A DNA stretch of 64,000 bases from Opitutales bacterium (GCA_021772515.1 JAJFLU010000043.1:1-64000), one strand, 5' to 3'. Positions 16,725-26,955 are shown, numbered from the stretch's first letter. Program-made: numbers and translations. The notes: a model not told the origin generated them from the letters alone.

Positions 16725-19469
16725 TTAACCTACAGAACCTGAGTGGGCGTCTAAGATGTTTCTTAAAACATATGGAAGAATCCCGCCGTGTCGATAATAT
16801 TCGACCTCCACAGGCGTATCGAGGCAGGCGGTCAGGGAGGCGGTTTCAACCTCGCCATTTTCACGAGTTATTTCCAGAGAAACCTCCTGACGGGGCCGAA
16901 GTTCCTCGCCCAAACCTTGAATCGAGAAGGTTTCCGACCCATCGAGTTTGAGGGTTTGATGGGTTTGCCCTTCGTTGAATTGGAGTGGCAGCACACCCAT
17001 GCCGATCAGATTGCTGCGGTGGATGCGCTCGAAGGAACTGGCCACAACCGCCCGAACCCCCAGAAGAGAGGAGCCCTTGGCCGCCCAATCGCGCGAGCTG
17101 CCCATTCCGTAATCGTGCCCCGTAAAAACTATCAAGGGAATTTTTCGCTCCGAATAAATCTGGCAGGCATCATAGATATGGACCAAATATCCCTCCGGCA
17201 TCAGCTTGGTCCAGCCTCCTACCCGGCCATCGGCCATGAGGTTTTTAAACCGGACATTGGCAAAGGTGCCACGGGTCATGACACGGTCATTTCCACGGCG
17301 TGAACCGAAGGAATTGAAGTTTTTTGGCTCGATTCCGGCAGCGAGAAGGTATTTTCCAGCCGGCCCATCGGCGGGAATGGCTCCGGCGGGTGAAATGTGA
17401 TCCGTCGTGACGGAATCCCCCACGATCGCCAATGCCTTCATCCCTTCGAGTTTTCCCACGGGCTCCGGTTCTATCGTAAAATTCTCAAAAAATGGCGGAG
17501 ACTGGATATAGGTGCTCTTGTCTTCCCACGGGTATAGGCCTCCTGTTGCCGAGTCTATGGCGCTCCAATTCGGATTTGCTTCGAGGATATCCGAATACTG
17601 GCGCACAAACATTTCGGGATTGATACCCATTGCGATCTTTTCCTGAACTTCAGCCTGCGTGGGCCACAATTCCCGCAGGTAAACCGGCTCGCCATCGGCA
17701 TCCTTTCCAAGCGGCTCCTCTTCCAGATTGATATCCACCCGCCCGGCAAGCGCATAGGCCACAACAAGGGGCGGCGACATCAGATAGTTTGCCCGAATGG
17801 ACGAATGCACCCGCGCCTCAAAATTTCGATTGCCCGAAAGCACGCTCGCGGCCACCAAATTTCCTTCTCGCAGCGCTCCTTCGACGGCTTCCTCCAGAGG
17901 TCCGCTGTTGCCGATACAGGTGGTGCAGCCGTACCCAACGAGGTTGAACCCGAGCTGATCCAAATAGGGTTGCAGGCCCGTTTTATTCAAATAATCGGTA
18001 ACGACTCGCGAACCGGGAGCGAGGCTGGTTTTCACGGTGGCCCCGATTTTCAGGCCCCGTTCGACCGCTTTTTTGGCCAACAGACCGGCTGCCACCATCA
18101 CATTCGGATTGCTTGTATTGGTGCAGCTTGTGATCGCCGCGATCAGCACCGAGCCATGCCCGATGGCCGTGGAATCGCCGTTGTTGCCGTTGCCGTTTGC
18201 CGAAATCGCCACCACGCGATCAGTTTCGTTTGAGGGCACTCCGAATCCGCCGTCGCTCTCTCCTTTTTCCAGTTGCGATAAAAATGTATCTTTCAACTCC
18301 GGCACGGCAATCCGGTCCTGAGGTCTGCGGGGACCGGCTACCGATGGCACAATCGAAGAGAGGTCGAGATTCAGGCTTTTGGTATAATCCACCTCGCCCT
18401 CGCGGGGTATCCCAAACATGTTTTGAGCCACAAAATAATCCCGAATCAAATTTATCTGCTCATCGGGGCGTCCTGTCATGCGCAGGTAATCGAGGGTTTT
18501 ATCATCGACCGGAAAATACCCCATGGTGGCCCCATATTCCGGTGCCATATTGGCCATTGTGGCCCGGTCGGCGAGGGTCAGGTTGGCCGCGCCTTCGCCG
18601 TAAAACTCAACGAATTTGCCTACCACTTTTTCCTCCCGCAGCATTTGTGTGGCGCGCAGGGTAAGGTCGGTCGCGGTTACGCCCTCACGTAATTCGCCGG
18701 TGAGGTTTACACCGATAACCTCGGGAGTCAGGAAATAGACGGGTTGGCCGAGCATCCCGGCTTCCGCTTCGATTCCACCGACACCCCAGCCGACCACCCC
18801 GAGGCCATTGATCATGGTGGTATGCGAATCCGTTCCCACCAGGGTATCCGGGTAAAACAGATTGGTCGAACCGACCGTTTTCTCGAAAACGACCTTGGCC
18901 AGGTATTCGAGGTTTACCTGGTGCACGATGCCGATGGCCGGGGGCACTATGCTGACCGTCTCGAAGGCTTGCTGCCCCCATTTGAGGAATTGGTAGCGCT
19001 CGCGGTTTCGCTCGAATTCGATTTCCAGATTCTGCTGAAAAGCCCCCGCCGTGCCCGACCGGTCCACCTGCACCGAATGGTCCACCACGAGGTCAACCGG
19101 CACCAGGGGTTCGATCAACGAGGGGTCTCCTCCCACGTTCTCAACTGCATTCCGCATCGCTGCCAGATCGACCAGCAGAGGCACTCCGGTAAAATCCTGC
19201 AACACGATGCGCGAGACGACAAAGGGGATTTCCGCCGATGACGGGGCGTCTGCGCTCCAACCTGCCAGAGACTTGACATCCTCCTCCCGAATTATGTGGC
19301 CATCGCAATTTCGGAGAACCGATTCCAGCACAATTCTCAAACTGACCGGCATTCGCGAAATCAATCCCAAACCAGCCTCCTCGAGGGCCGGCAAAGAGTA
19401 AATGGTGCCTTGTTTGGAACCACTTGTGAATTCTCGCAGGGTGTTGAATGGGTTTTTTAGATCGCTCAT
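16725..19469 (-). CDS. acnA: Aconitate hydratase A
   Basis: A 914-residue TCA-cycle enzyme that isomerises citrate and isocitrate through a 4Fe-4S cluster. The ATG at 19469 gives [17 protein letters not shown]; a GAGGAGAGG lies 13-21 bases upstream. Cluster cysteines are visible in [14 protein letters not shown] and [16 protein letters not shown]. Other markers are [43 protein letters not shown], and [18 protein letters not shown] in the swivel domain. Length and order match the AcnA/IRP1 type, not AcnB. It is the first gene of the apparent acnA-STAS-PP2C-trpB-yicC run. Confidence 0.97.
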   Translation of the reverse strand: MSDLKNPFNTLREFTSGSKQGTIYSLPALEEAGLGLISRMPVSLRIVLESVLRNCDGHIIREEDVKSLAGWSADAPSSAEIPFVVSRIVLQDFTGVPLLVDLAAMRNAVENVGGDPSLIEPLVPVDLVVDHSVQVDRSGTAGAFQQNLEIEFERNRERYQFLKWGQQAFETVSIVPPAIGIVHQVNLEYLAKVVFEKTVGSTNLFYPDTLVGTDSHTTMINGLGVVGWGVGGIEAEAGMLGQPVYFLTPEVIGVNLTGELREGVTATDLTLRATQMLREEKVVGKFVEFYGEGAANLTLADRATMANMAPEYGATMGYFPVDDKTLDYLRMTGRPDEQINLIRDYFVAQNMFGIPREGEVDYTKSLNLDLSSIVPSVAGPRRPQDRIAVPELKDTFLSQLEKGESDGGFGVPSNETDRVVAISANGNGNNGDSTAIGHGSVLIAAITSCTNTSNPNVMVAAGLLAKKAVERGLKIGATVKTSLAPGSRVVTDYLNKTGLQPYLDQLGFNLVGYGCTTCIGNSGPLEEAVEGALREGNLVAASVLSGNRNFEARVHSSIRANYLMSPPLVVAYALAGRVDINLEEEPLGKDADGEPVYLRELWPTQAEVQEKIAMGINPEMFVRQYSDILEANPNWSAIDSATGGLYPWEDKSTYIQSPPFFENFTIEPEPVGKLEGMKALAIVGDSVTTDHISPAGAIPADGPAGKYLLAAGIEPKNFNSFGSRRGNDRVMTRGTFANVRFKNLMADGRVGGWTKLMPEGYLVHIYDACQIYSERKIPLIVFTGHDYGMGSSRDWAAKGSSLLGVRAVVASSFERIHRSNLIGMGVLPLQFNEGQTHQTLKLDGSETFSIQGLGEELRPRQEVSLEITRENGEVETASLTACLDTPVEVEYYRHGGILPYVLRNILDAHSGSVG

Positions 19470-19569
19470 CAATTTACTTTGCCTCTCCTCTACTCTCCTG
19501 AATATGGGAGTTTCGAGCTTGGAAATGTATTTCAACCAAAGTGGTTAACAATTCGTTCGAAATTTTCGC

Positions 19570-20046
19570 TCAGGAGCTTCCCAGCGCCGCCTTGATCTCG
19601 TCGAATGAGGGAAGGTTATGGGGATCCTCGGAGGACCAACTGTAAATGATGTCACCTTCCTTGTTGATGACGAAGGCCGAGCGTTTGGCCACGCCTTTTA
19701 GCCCGATCAAGTCCTCATACAGAACATCGTAGGCTGCGGCTGCCTCTTTGTTAAAATCACTCAGCAGGGTTGCCGAAATGCTATTGGCCTGCGCCCAGCC
19801 CTCCTGCGCAAACGGGCTATCCACGCTGATTCCGTAAACCACAGCATCGAGCGTCACGTATTCATCGAGAGCCCCGCTCACGGTGCACATTTCCTCGGTG
19901 CAGACGCCGGTAAAGGCCAGCGGGAAGAACAGCAAAACCGTCTGCCGCGAGCCAAAGTTATTACTCAGGGTAACATCCTCGAGGCCATCGGCCGTTTTGG
20001 ATTTTAACGTAAAATCGGGTGCTTTTTGTCCAATATTCAATGCCAT
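19570..20046 (-). CDS. Peroxiredoxin (AhpC/TSA, AhpE-like)
   Basis: A 158-residue thiol peroxidase. The peroxidatic Cys49 lies in [15 protein letters not shown], and a second Cys54 follows five residues later. [17 protein letters not shown] and [16 protein letters not shown] complete the thioredoxin fold. It reduces hydrogen peroxide and organic peroxides in the cytosol. The resolving partner cannot be told from sequence: Cys54 is too close for a typical 2-Cys pair, so a 1-Cys/AhpE-like mechanism is likely. It is divergent from tyrS, with the shared promoter region at 20047-20256. Confidence 0.92.
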   Translation of the reverse strand: MALNIGQKAPDFTLKSKTADGLEDVTLSNNFGSRQTVLLFFPLAFTGVCTEEMCTVSGALDEYVTLDAVVYGISVDSPFAQEGWAQANSISATLLSDFNKEAAAAYDVLYEDLIGLKGVAKRSAFVINKEGDIIYSWSSEDPHNLPSFDEIKAALGSS

Positions 20047-20256
20047 TGCGTAATCCTTGTTGTTGGTTATTGTAAAAAGCGCTTCACGTTGAGCGTCTTC
20101 CGGCCCAACCGCAATCGAAAACTGGCCCCTCCATTGCGAATTTTCACCGAGGTGTATCTGTTATCGCTCGGCGAGGAGGCAGATTTTCCTTTACTCCGCC
20201 CGAGGTTTGACCTCAATGAAAGGGCGTTCCGTTTCCTTTCGCCACCCTCACTATTC

Positions 20257-21429
20257 ATGAACCCCATCGACATAATCAAGAGCAACACCGAGGGCATCAT
20301 CAGCCTCGAAGACCTCGGCGAGCGCCTGAAACTCGACCGCCCTCTGAAGGTGAAACTCGGCGTCGATCCCACGCGGCCCGACCTCACTTTTGGCCATATG
20401 GTGGTTTTTAATAAACTCCGCCAGTTTCAGGACTTGGGGCACGAAGCCATCCTCATCATTGGGGACTTCACCACATGGATTGGCGATCCCTCGGGCCGCT
20501 CGGCCACCCGCCCAGTCTTGACTAAAGAGGAAATTTCCGAAAACGCCCGCACCTATCTCGACCAGGCTTTCAAGATTCTCGACCGGGATAAAACCACTGT
20601 CCGAAATAACAGTGAGTGGTTCAGCCAGATGTCTTTTCAGAACGCCCTCGCCCTCGCCCGCCAAATGACCGTTGCCCGGATGCTCGAACGGGACGATTTC
20701 GCCAAACGTTACAAGGATAATACACCGATCTCGATTATCGAATTCCTTTACCCGCTCGTTCAGGGCTACGATTCGCTCACCATCGAGGCCGATGTCGAAT
20801 TGGGCGGCACGGATCAGCTTTTCAACATGCTGGTGGGCCGAAACCTCCAGAAAACCGAAGGCAAACCGGGCCAAATCGTCATCACCATGCCCCTCTTGGT
20901 GGGGCTGGACGGGGTTAAAAAAATGTCCAAAAGCATGGACAACTACATCGCCTTCAACGACAGCCCGAAGGATATGTTCGGAAAAATCATGTCCGTCAGC
21001 GATGAGGCGATGGGCGAGTATTACCGCCTCCTCCTAACGGCCACCGACGAGGATATGAAAAATATCCAGTCCCTCCACCCCATGGAGGCCAAAAAGAACC
21101 TCGCCCAGAAGATGACCGCCAAACTCTACGACGAAACCACCGGCCAACACGAAAGGGAGCAGTTTGAAAAAGTATTCAGTCGCCGGGAAATCCGTGACGA
21201 CATGCCCGTCTTCCAATGGAGTGACCTGACCGATAAAAATGAGGACACCCTGCTCAACCTGATGGCCGCCACCAACCTCTTCCCCAGCAAAAAAGAAGCC
21301 CGCCGCCTGATCCAGCAAGGAGCCGTAAAAATCGAAGGCAACCGCAGCGAAGACCCCCAACAACTCCTGACCAACCAGAAAACCACCATCCAGGCCGGCA
21401 AAAGAACCTTCTTCAAAATTCTCTCGTAG
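20257..21429 (+). CDS. tyrS: Tyrosyl-tRNA synthetase
   Basis: A class I synthetase of 390 residues. The ATG at 20257 gives [20 protein letters not shown]; the longer open frame reads into the intergenic region. The HIGH equivalent is [14 protein letters not shown] and the KMSKS box is intact ([15 protein letters not shown]). [27 protein letters not shown] binds tyrosine. A C-terminal S4 RNA-binding domain follows ([20 protein letters not shown]). This is the shorter-spacer TyrRS type (TyrZ-like). It stands alone downstream of the divergent peroxiredoxin, and the AT-rich module begins right after it. Confidence 0.97.
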   Translation: MNPIDIIKSNTEGIISLEDLGERLKLDRPLKVKLGVDPTRPDLTFGHMVVFNKLRQFQDLGHEAILIIGDFTTWIGDPSGRSATRPVLTKEEISENARTYLDQAFKILDRDKTTVRNNSEWFSQMSFQNALALARQMTVARMLERDDFAKRYKDNTPISIIEFLYPLVQGYDSLTIEADVELGGTDQLFNMLVGRNLQKTEGKPGQIVITMPLLVGLDGVKKMSKSMDNYIAFNDSPKDMFGKIMSVSDEAMGEYYRLLLTATDEDMKNIQSLHPMEAKKNLAQKMTAKLYDETTGQHEREQFEKVFSRREIRDDMPVFQWSDLTDKNEDTLLNLMAATNLFPSKKEARRLIQQGAVKIEGNRSEDPQQLLTNQKTTIQAGKRTFFKILS

Positions 21430-21476
21430 TAAGTGTTTGAGAAAACCGCCAATAACACCGAAATTTCTTAAATTGG

Positions 21477-21902
21477 CTACTTAAAAACTGGCAATCCAGA
21501 CATCCTGCCAGCCAGTTTCCCACTGTGTTTCAATATATCCTGTCCCAGCTTTTTCAACCGCTTTTCTCGAGCATCCATGTAGGTGTCAATAGCCTTTGTG
21601 GCAGCATCTGCTGCTGCCGCATCTAAAACGGTTCCTCTAACGAGTATTTTCGCCAATTCATCATTCAAATCCTTTGCCAAATTATTGGCAATATCATCAA
21701 TCTCATTGATGAATATTTCTTGTTCAGCGGCAATTTGTTTCGCTTCATTTTTTAACTCGGTCTTTAAATTATCCGTTAGCGAATCAACGTTTTCATCTAT
21801 CCATCCGGACAAATTGCTATACGCCTCTTGTACGGCAGCCCTGCCTGCGAAACTGATATCCGTGATGTTGTCTGGTGGGCTTATGTATTTTGAACTACTC
21901 AT
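21477..21902 (-). CDS. Unrecognised helical protein, last gene of the four-gene AT-rich module
   Basis: A 141-residue protein with no signal peptide or membrane segment. The sequence is almost wholly helical and charged, with long Asp/Glu/Lys/Asn runs of heptad character (NLKTELKNEAKQIAAEQEIF and NNLAKDLNDELAKILV). An Ala-rich linker follows (VLDAAAADAATKAIDTYMDA), then a basic tail (AREKRLKKLGQDILKHSGK). It lies 60 bases after the lipoprotein gene on the same strand. I do not recognise a family. The helical nature shared with the lipoprotein suggests that they interact. Confidence 0.7.
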   Translation of the reverse strand: MSSSKYISPPDNITDISFAGRAAVQEAYSNLSGWIDENVDSLTDNLKTELKNEAKQIAAEQEIFINEIDDIANNLAKDLNDELAKILVRGTVLDAAAADAATKAIDTYMDAREKRLKKLGQDILKHSGKLAGRMSGLPVFK

Positions 21903-21962
21903 CGTTAATACCTTTGTTTAAATAGCTATTTTTTGCATCTGATTACCACGTATATACAGTGA

Positions 21963-22979
21963 TTATGTATTGGATGGCGGATCAGCTACCGTATTTTCGG
22001 CAGCATCTTCTGTCGCCTCTTTAGTAGCGTCTTCGACTTTTTTGACTTCCTTGTCCAACTTTTTCCTTAATTCCTCCTCATCCACAACGAAACCTAATTT
22101 GGATAGGGCATCGATAACGCCCTTAGTCAAGTCACTATCCTCCTGGCCCAGACTCGTGTTGAATGCTGTTTGAACAGTATCCAGGAGTCCATCTACGATC
22201 AACTTATGATTTGGACGGCGGTCCAAATACTTGTCAATAGCCTTAAGAATTTTAGCCTGGGCTTCGTAATCGCTTTTTTGATTATCCTTAATCTGTGCAA
22301 GCTTTGCTTTGGCTGCTGTCAATTTTAAAGGTACATGCGGCTTTTTTTCATAATCCGCAATTAGAGCCTTTTCGGCTTTATAAAATGTGGAATCCACTTC
22401 CTTGTAAAATTCCCTCCGCGAGATAGCGATGGTTGACCACAGCCTGTGATCAGATTTTAACTTTGTCTTTAAGCGCTCAATTTCCACATTGACTTCTTCT
22501 GCTCTTGTTTGGACGAGCTCGTTTGCTACTTTCAGATCATTGGGAGCTTGCTGTGCCACATTCTTCAGTCGGAGTTCTGCCTGACTCAGGTTTCTCAACT
22601 TGCTGTCCACTTCATCGATCAAAATATCGTTAACAGATTTCTGATATTTGGGAACTAAGGTCTCGGTAACTATATTTTCAAATTTCATTTTCCATTGAAA
22701 CTCTAAAGCATTAAGCTCCTCAATCTTTCTCTTAAAACTTTCTTCTCTCAGTCTAAGCGCGAGACCATTCAAGGCGACTTCCGTTTGCTCCAGTTGATTG
22801 CTGAATTGTCCGTTTAATCCTATTTCAGCTTCTTGAAGCTTTTCTTGGTTACTTAGGGCCAACCGCGAGGCATCAAGAACGCTTTGAGGTGTATTGCAGC
22901 CGGAAACGAATAACACAACCATGCATAAAATGAGAGAGTTTAATGTTTTCATGTTAAAATATAAGCTCCGTAAATTCAT
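21963..22979 (-). CDS. Coiled-coil lipoprotein, third gene of the AT-rich module
   Basis: A 338-residue (or 329-residue, from the ATG at 22952) lipoprotein. The lipobox FVSGC follows a hydrophobic stretch (LNSLILCMVVLFVSGC), so it should be anchored to the inner or outer membrane. The mature part is mostly alpha-helix and coiled coil: LSNQEKLQEAEIGLNGQFSN, LRLREESFKRKIEELNALE and LSQAELRLKNVA. It ends in an acidic/Lys-rich tail (VKKVEDATKEATEDAAEN). The start at 22979 overlaps the stop of the membrane-protein gene by 4 bases (ATGA), pointing to coupled translation. No catalytic motif is seen; a structural or tethering role in the envelope is a guess. Confidence 0.78.
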   Translation of the reverse strand: MNLRSLYFNMKTLNSLILCMVVLFVSGCNTPQSVLDASRLALSNQEKLQEAEIGLNGQFSNQLEQTEVALNGLALRLREESFKRKIEELNALEFQWKMKFENIVTETLVPKYQKSVNDILIDEVDSKLRNLSQAELRLKNVAQQAPNDLKVANELVQTRAEEVNVEIERLKTKLKSDHRLWSTIAISRREFYKEVDSTFYKAEKALIADYEKKPHVPLKLTAAKAKLAQIKDNQKSDYEAQAKILKAIDKYLDRRPNHKLIVDGLLDTVQTAFNTSLGQEDSDLTKGVIDALSKLGFVVDEEELRKKLDKEVKKVEDATKEATEDAAENTVADPPSNT

Positions 22980-24064
22980 TGCCTCAACTCCCTTTCCGCT
23001 ATTTCAGTTTCTACTGCAATCTTAAATCCTGATTTCAAAGTATTCTTTAATTGCTTCACATTCCTGACTGAATGTACGCTCATTATTTGCTTGTACATCT
23101 CAGCTCTCCTTTTGTTGATAGCGCTGGGTCCGGCATCAATTGACTCTTCAGCGCTGCTCATAAACGCTTTTGAGAACTTGTCGAGCAAGCCTACGCTTTT
23201 GCGGACATTGAAACCCAGAAAAAAGGCCACAATCGGGATGCTCCAGCTAAGGATGTTGTATTCTCCAAAGTCAAAAAATCCTGTCAGCACAACCATCACC
23301 ACTACAAGGCTTACGATGGGACCGTAAAAGAACTTGGATGCGCCCACCAGCCCTTCGACCGGAAGATAGTTTCCCTGAACAATAAATTGGGTCGTCTTAA
23401 TGCTCAAATTCGTCAAGATGCCAAACATAGACCAGAATATCACCTCCAGAAATATTAGTGGCCCCTGGAGCCAGAAAAAGCGCGCCAAAATGGAAGGTGG
23501 AGCAAGATTGTTGTAATTTAAAGTAGCTGATTCCTTCAGTGAGATCAAGGTGTCGATTGATTCATCAAATCTCGCTCCCTCCTTGTCTATGAGTTTACGA
23601 GAGTTATTACTCAAATCGATTACTAAACGGTCCCATTGATTTGATGATTTGCTGTAGGCGCCTTTTTTTACCTGTTGAATAATAGGCAGTATCCTGCTGT
23701 TTTCGTAATTGCTAAGCTGCGCGTTAGCCTCCCACAAGGAGGCTGTTGCCCTTCTGGCTTCAAGTCGAATTTCTTGATTGGACTCCTTTATCTCTGCCGT
23801 AAACAAAGTAAGTGTGTCGCGCCCGAGATTGAAAATAGCATACTCACTGTCAATGATATCGATTAAGCCTCGGGAATCGATCGCGATATACTCCTCCTTG
23901 GGTGGAGGGCCAAGAATGTCGCTGGATATTGCATGCAAAATTACGTATTCCGCGATCAAAATAGTCAGCAACAAATTATAGATGATCCGATACCTATTGC
24001 TTTGCTGCTTCAGACTCAAATCACAACCAAAAATGAAAGAGCAAACACTATTTACGATATTCAT
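22976..24064 (-). CDS. Multi-spanning membrane protein, second gene of the AT-rich module
   Basis: A 362-residue protein. One transmembrane segment is near the N-terminus (IIYNLLLTILIAEYVILHAI, about 28-47). A helical extracytoplasmic region of about 150 residues follows (residues 50-200). Three close transmembrane segments come next (ARFFWLQGPLIFLEVIFWSM, YGPIVSLVVVMVVLTGFF, NILSWSIPIVAFFLGFNV), then a cytoplasmic helical tail (about 290-362). I do not recognise the family. It overlaps both neighbours by 4 bases, so the three genes are translationally coupled. The layout (N-terminal TM, soluble loop, TM bundle, tail) resembles sensors or scaffold proteins, but no enzymatic motif is visible. 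Confidence 0.78.
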   Translation of the reverse strand: MNIVNSVCSFIFGCDLSLKQQSNRYRIIYNLLLTILIAEYVILHAISSDILGPPPKEEYIAIDSRGLIDIIDSEYAIFNLGRDTLTLFTAEIKESNQEIRLEARRATASLWEANAQLSNYENSRILPIIQQVKKGAYSKSSNQWDRLVIDLSNNSRKLIDKEGARFDESIDTLISLKESATLNYNNLAPPSILARFFWLQGPLIFLEVIFWSMFGILTNLSIKTTQFIVQGNYLPVEGLVGASKFFYGPIVSLVVVMVVLTGFFDFGEYNILSWSIPIVAFFLGFNVRKSVGLLDKFSKAFMSSAEESIDAGPSAINKRRAEMYKQIMSVHSVRNVKQLKNTLKSGFKIAVETEIAERELRQ

Positions 24065-24264
24065 ATTACAGCAATTTCCACTTCTATATACGTAATTCTA
24101 TAATCAGCGCTATTAGTAGATTGAAAGACCACAACCGGGCCCAGCATAGACTTTATCCCTTCAACTAAGGTTTCTATTGAAAACCAAACGGCAATGACAT
24201 CAAACAAGGTATTTATAAAACCCTTGACAGAGGAAGACAATTTGTCCTTTTCTCCGTTGCTCAT
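24061..24264 (-). CDS. Small hypothetical protein, first gene of the AT-rich module
   Basis: A 67-residue protein (MSNGEKDKLSSSVKGFINTL...) with a moderately hydrophobic centre (LFDVIAVWFSIETLVEGIKSML). Its stop overlaps the start of the membrane-protein gene (ATGA). The overlap is the main support for its being real; it has no recognised family. No clear Shine-Dalgarno precedes the ATG. A possible -35 (TTGACT on the minus strand, near 24294-24299) lies upstream. Confidence 0.6.
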   Translation of the reverse strand: MSNGEKDKLSSSVKGFINTLFDVIAVWFSIETLVEGIKSMLGPVVVFQSTNSADYRITYIEVEIAVI

Positions 24265-24707
24265 TTAGCAATAAAAAGAAACTATTTATTGATAAGTCAA
24301 ATAAAAAATTCATATATTTTTTAAACCTAGCTTTAAAGACGTATTTCTGACGTTACCATGTACAGGTGATTCTCATATCATGTCTCAGACGGTTCTTGTC
24401 CTGTCTCATATGTTCACCAAGGAATTATCCTTCGGTATTTTAAACCTGACCATATCTATACTACTGATATTTCTTGATTTAGGTGATCCAGCATCATGGT
24501 TATTTTCTCCACAATAGGGGCCCAAAAAATCAATGTTGGAGGTTGCTCAAATGTCACAAGGCCCACCTTGTCTCTCATTTGATTTCTCAATTTTTGGCTG
24601 ACTATCACGAATATTCTTGAATGTTTTCTTTGGATCAATAATGTCACTAATTTCAGTGGCGTATTTGTCACCGGCAAATTGCTAAATCTAGACATGGAGG
24701 GCATATT
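24265..24707. other. Gene-free AT-rich spacer
   Basis: These 443 bases separate the minus-strand AT-rich module from the next + strand gene. I see no supported gene; the long minus-strand frame crossing 24456-24863 runs antisense into the next gene and is not protein-like. The spacer should hold the divergent promoters. Confidence 0.5.
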
Positions 24708-25508
24708 ATGGATTACCCGATTGATCACGTAGATTTTAAAGGGCGGGGGCTTGCAGTTCGCCCGGCTGGTCTGTTCAGGTCGGCGCGTGTCGTTCTTGAT
24801 CGGGTTGAGTTTGCTGGCAAGAAAGGCAAGTTTACTGTGACTGATTTCCAGGGGCGTACTCACGAAATCACGCTTAAGATCAATGGCATCGACCCCGTCC
24901 CAAAAGTCGTGATGGACGGAGTCCCCATCATTCTGGCCCGTTCACTCACCTGGTATGAATACGCCTGGATGGGGATTCCCGTATTTCTTGTTTTCGCGGG
25001 AGGCCTATTGGGAGCGATGTTTGGCTTGGTGGCTACCTATATGAGTGCCCGTATCTTCAGAAGTGATCGCGGAGCCGTAGTAAAGTATGTCCTCACGGGG
25101 ATCATTTCATTTGGAGCCATTGGTGGGTTTATCGTTGGCGCTGTAGCGTTACAATTACTCGTGGAAGGATATGCCGACATCTCTTCGAAGGAAATTCTGG
25201 AAGAGATCGCGCAGAGTACCAATGAATCACTCCCTATGCAGGTGGACGATCAGACCGAACTCGTGAATGTCGAAGGCCTCGAGGGAATTCTCGTCTACCA
25301 CTATAGAGTGACGGAAATTCCAGCCGAACCGGTCACCAAAGAATTCCTGCTGGAAGACCTTCGCCCCGTGGCTACAATCAACGCATGTGACGATTCAGAT
25401 GTCAGGGAGACCCTTTTGGACAACGGAGTTACTCTCCGCTACACCTATGCCGACTCACAAGATGTCGAAATCGCCCAATTCGACATAGCTGTGGGCGACT
25501 GCCAATAA
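24708..25508 (+). CDS. Unrecognised membrane protein
   Basis: A 266-residue protein. The ATG is preceded by GGAGGG at a good distance (24694-24699). Residues 1-78 form a soluble, beta-rich N-terminal part (FTVTDFQGRTHEITLKINGI). Two hydrophobic hairpin segments lie between about 80 and 155 (WMGIPVFLVFAGGLLGAMFG, and VLTGIISFGAIGGFIVGAVA). A C-terminal acidic domain follows (about 165-266), with two Cys (NACDD and AVGDC near the end) that could form a disulfide outside the cytoplasm. I recognise no family. It stands alone between the AT-rich module and mazEF. Confidence 0.7.
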   Translation: MDYPIDHVDFKGRGLAVRPAGLFRSARVVLDRVEFAGKKGKFTVTDFQGRTHEITLKINGIDPVPKVVMDGVPIILARSLTWYEYAWMGIPVFLVFAGGLLGAMFGLVATYMSARIFRSDRGAVVKYVLTGIISFGAIGGFIVGAVALQLLVEGYADISSKEILEEIAQSTNESLPMQVDDQTELVNVEGLEGILVYHYRVTEIPAEPVTKEFLLEDLRPVATINACDDSDVRETLLDNGVTLRYTYADSQDVEIAQFDIAVGDCQ

Positions 25509-25601
25509 TCTGTTGCAAAATAAGTCCAAGGCTCTTTTCACCAGCGCTTCGACACAAATGAGGTCAAAAAGGCTATCTCAAGCGATTGTCAGAACTTCCG
25601 A

Positions 25602-25629
25602 TTGACAGGGTGCAAAATGTAGATACATT
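25602..25629 (+). promoter_or_regulatory. Putative mazEF promoter with palindromic operator
   Basis: A perfect -35 TTGACA (25602-25607) is followed after 16 bases by TACATT (25624-25629), a fair -10. The -10 is one arm of the perfect palindrome AATGTA-GA-TACATT (25616-25629). The mazE ATG is only 8 bases after the -10, so the transcript would be nearly leaderless. An operator over the -10 fits autorepression by MazE or the MazEF complex. Confidence 0.5.
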
Positions 25630-25637
25630 GGATATTC

Positions 25638-25880
25638 ATGGAAGTAAAAGTAAGTAAATGGGGCAATAGCCTTGCGGTGAGGATTCCCAGCGGAATCGCG
25701 AGAGCCGCCAAACTGAAAGAGGGCTCCGGACTGGAAATTACCGACACCGACGGTTGCATAGTCCTCAAGCCGTCCAGAAAAACGGAATATAATCTCGAAG
25801 CCCTGTTATCGCAGATCACGGAAGAAAATATCCATGAGGAGATCGAGAGTGCGGGGCCGGTCGGGAGGGAAGAATGGTAG
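25638..25880 (+). CDS. mazE: MazE/AbrB-type antitoxin
   Basis: An 80-residue protein. Residues 1-50 are a SpoVT-AbrB swapped-hairpin DNA-binding domain (VKVSKWGNSLAVRIPSGIAR, LKEGSGLEITDTDGCIVL), the MazE hallmark. The acidic C-terminal tail (LLSQITEENIHEEIESAGPV) is the usual toxin-binding, disordered part. It would neutralise the adjacent MazF and repress the operon by binding the palindrome just upstream. The stop overlaps the toxin start (ATGGTAG), so translation is coupled. No Shine-Dalgarno is visible, which agrees with a leaderless transcript. Confidence 0.93.
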   Translation: MEVKVSKWGNSLAVRIPSGIARAAKLKEGSGLEITDTDGCIVLKPSRKTEYNLEALLSQITEENIHEEIESAGPVGREEW

Positions 25881-26212
25881 CAAAAGAGTATGTTCCCCAC
25901 CGTGGAGATATTATTTGGCTAGATTTCAATCCTCAGCGTGGTCACGAGCAGTCGGGGCGACGGCCAGCGATCACCATTTCGACGATTGCGTATAACAGGC
26001 GTGTCGGCCTGGGATTATTTTGCCCGATAACTTCCCGGATAAAGGGCTACCCATTTGAGGTTCTGATCGAGGGCACAGAGGTCAGCGGCGTGGTATTAGC
26101 CGACCAGGTAAAAAGCTTTGACTGGAGAAAACGACAAATTTCCTTCATCGAAAAAGCCACAGAAAACGCAATAGCCGAAACACTGAAGAAAATAAATTCG
26201 CTTATTCAATGA
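25874..26212 (+). CDS. mazF: MazF-type mRNA interferase toxin
   Basis: A 112-residue protein with the PemK/MazF fold. VPHRGDIIWLDFNPQRGHEQSGRRPAITIS is the N-terminal loop and strand region (positions about 7-36). GLFCPITSRIKGYPFEV and GVVLADQVKSFDWRKRQI follow; the Arg in GRRP and the Thr-Ser in CPITSR are in the expected active-site places. MazF toxins cut single-stranded mRNA at short sequences. It overlaps mazE by 7 bases. The gene is full length, so the module may be functional. Confidence 0.94.
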   Translation: MVAKEYVPHRGDIIWLDFNPQRGHEQSGRRPAITISTIAYNRRVGLGLFCPITSRIKGYPFEVLIEGTEVSGVVLADQVKSFDWRKRQISFIEKATENAIAETLKKINSLIQ

Positions 26213-26515
26213 GTATTAATTCCAAAAAGAAAGACCCAGCAATTTTTGAGATATCGGGGTATTGCAAGACATAGGTATTGGCCTGAAAATCCATTGTAAC
26301 TGGATCTGAAAGATTTGGTGTTGGGAAAATTCACAAATAACCAACAATCGCTTGTTAGTAAAAAAGTGCCCGAATTTGTGGGTGGCGTGAAGCTCCTTGT
26401 TGACAGTAGTCGCTAAAGTGGCGGATTATTGTTAGATAGGGAACAGGAATTCGTGCCTGCACCCAAAATAGAGAAATAAATATTAGTCAGAACAAAAGGA
26501 AAAACTAAAAATATT

Positions 26516-26728
26516 ATGAACGATTCCACACAATCAATCCAGGAAATTATGGTCAGGAAAATAGAGGTGAAAATCAGCGATAGTTCACCAAAGGGATTTA
26601 TCAACTATGTGCAAAGGAAGCTGATTTCTGAAGCCAAACTAGGTAAACACCGCTTTATCCGAAGATCCGCTCTTTTAGAAGCCCAAAATATTTTTAAAAA
26701 ACAAGCAATAGCGGAAACGTACAAATAG
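26516..26728 (+). CDS. Doubtful small ORF
   Basis: A 70-residue frame, Lys/Ile/Ser-rich (MNDSTQSIQEIMVRKIEVKI...), with no recognised family. The nearest purine-rich site (AAAAGG) is far upstream of the ATG. It lies in AT-rich sequence between mazF and the TolC-like gene, where no known gene is present. It could be a small accessory protein, the remnant of one, or chance. The 303 bases before it (26213-26515) hold no gene that I can support. Confidence 0.25.
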   Translation: MNDSTQSIQEIMVRKIEVKISDSSPKGFINYVQRKLISEAKLGKHRFIRRSALLEAQNIFKKQAIAETYK

Positions 26729-26955
26729 AGAGCCACCGTTTCCGGCAGCCCTCTTGGAAAAATTGAGTTTTTCCTTTCTTGTAGCGAGAAAAAGTAAAAC
26801 TCTTTATTTCGGAAACGCCAGAAAATAATTTGAATACTTTTGAGAAATTGTGGGACTACGGAAAATTGCGATTCTGGTTTATTAAGCTCTAGCTGGAATG
26901 CAGTGAATTCCGTTGGGGCGTTGGAAGCGGATGGTTCTTTGCAACTCAAGGTGCC

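Noticed and set aside
24456..24863. A 135-residue minus-strand frame
   Set aside because: It overlaps the start and ribosome-binding site of the + strand membrane-protein gene and has no protein-like pattern.
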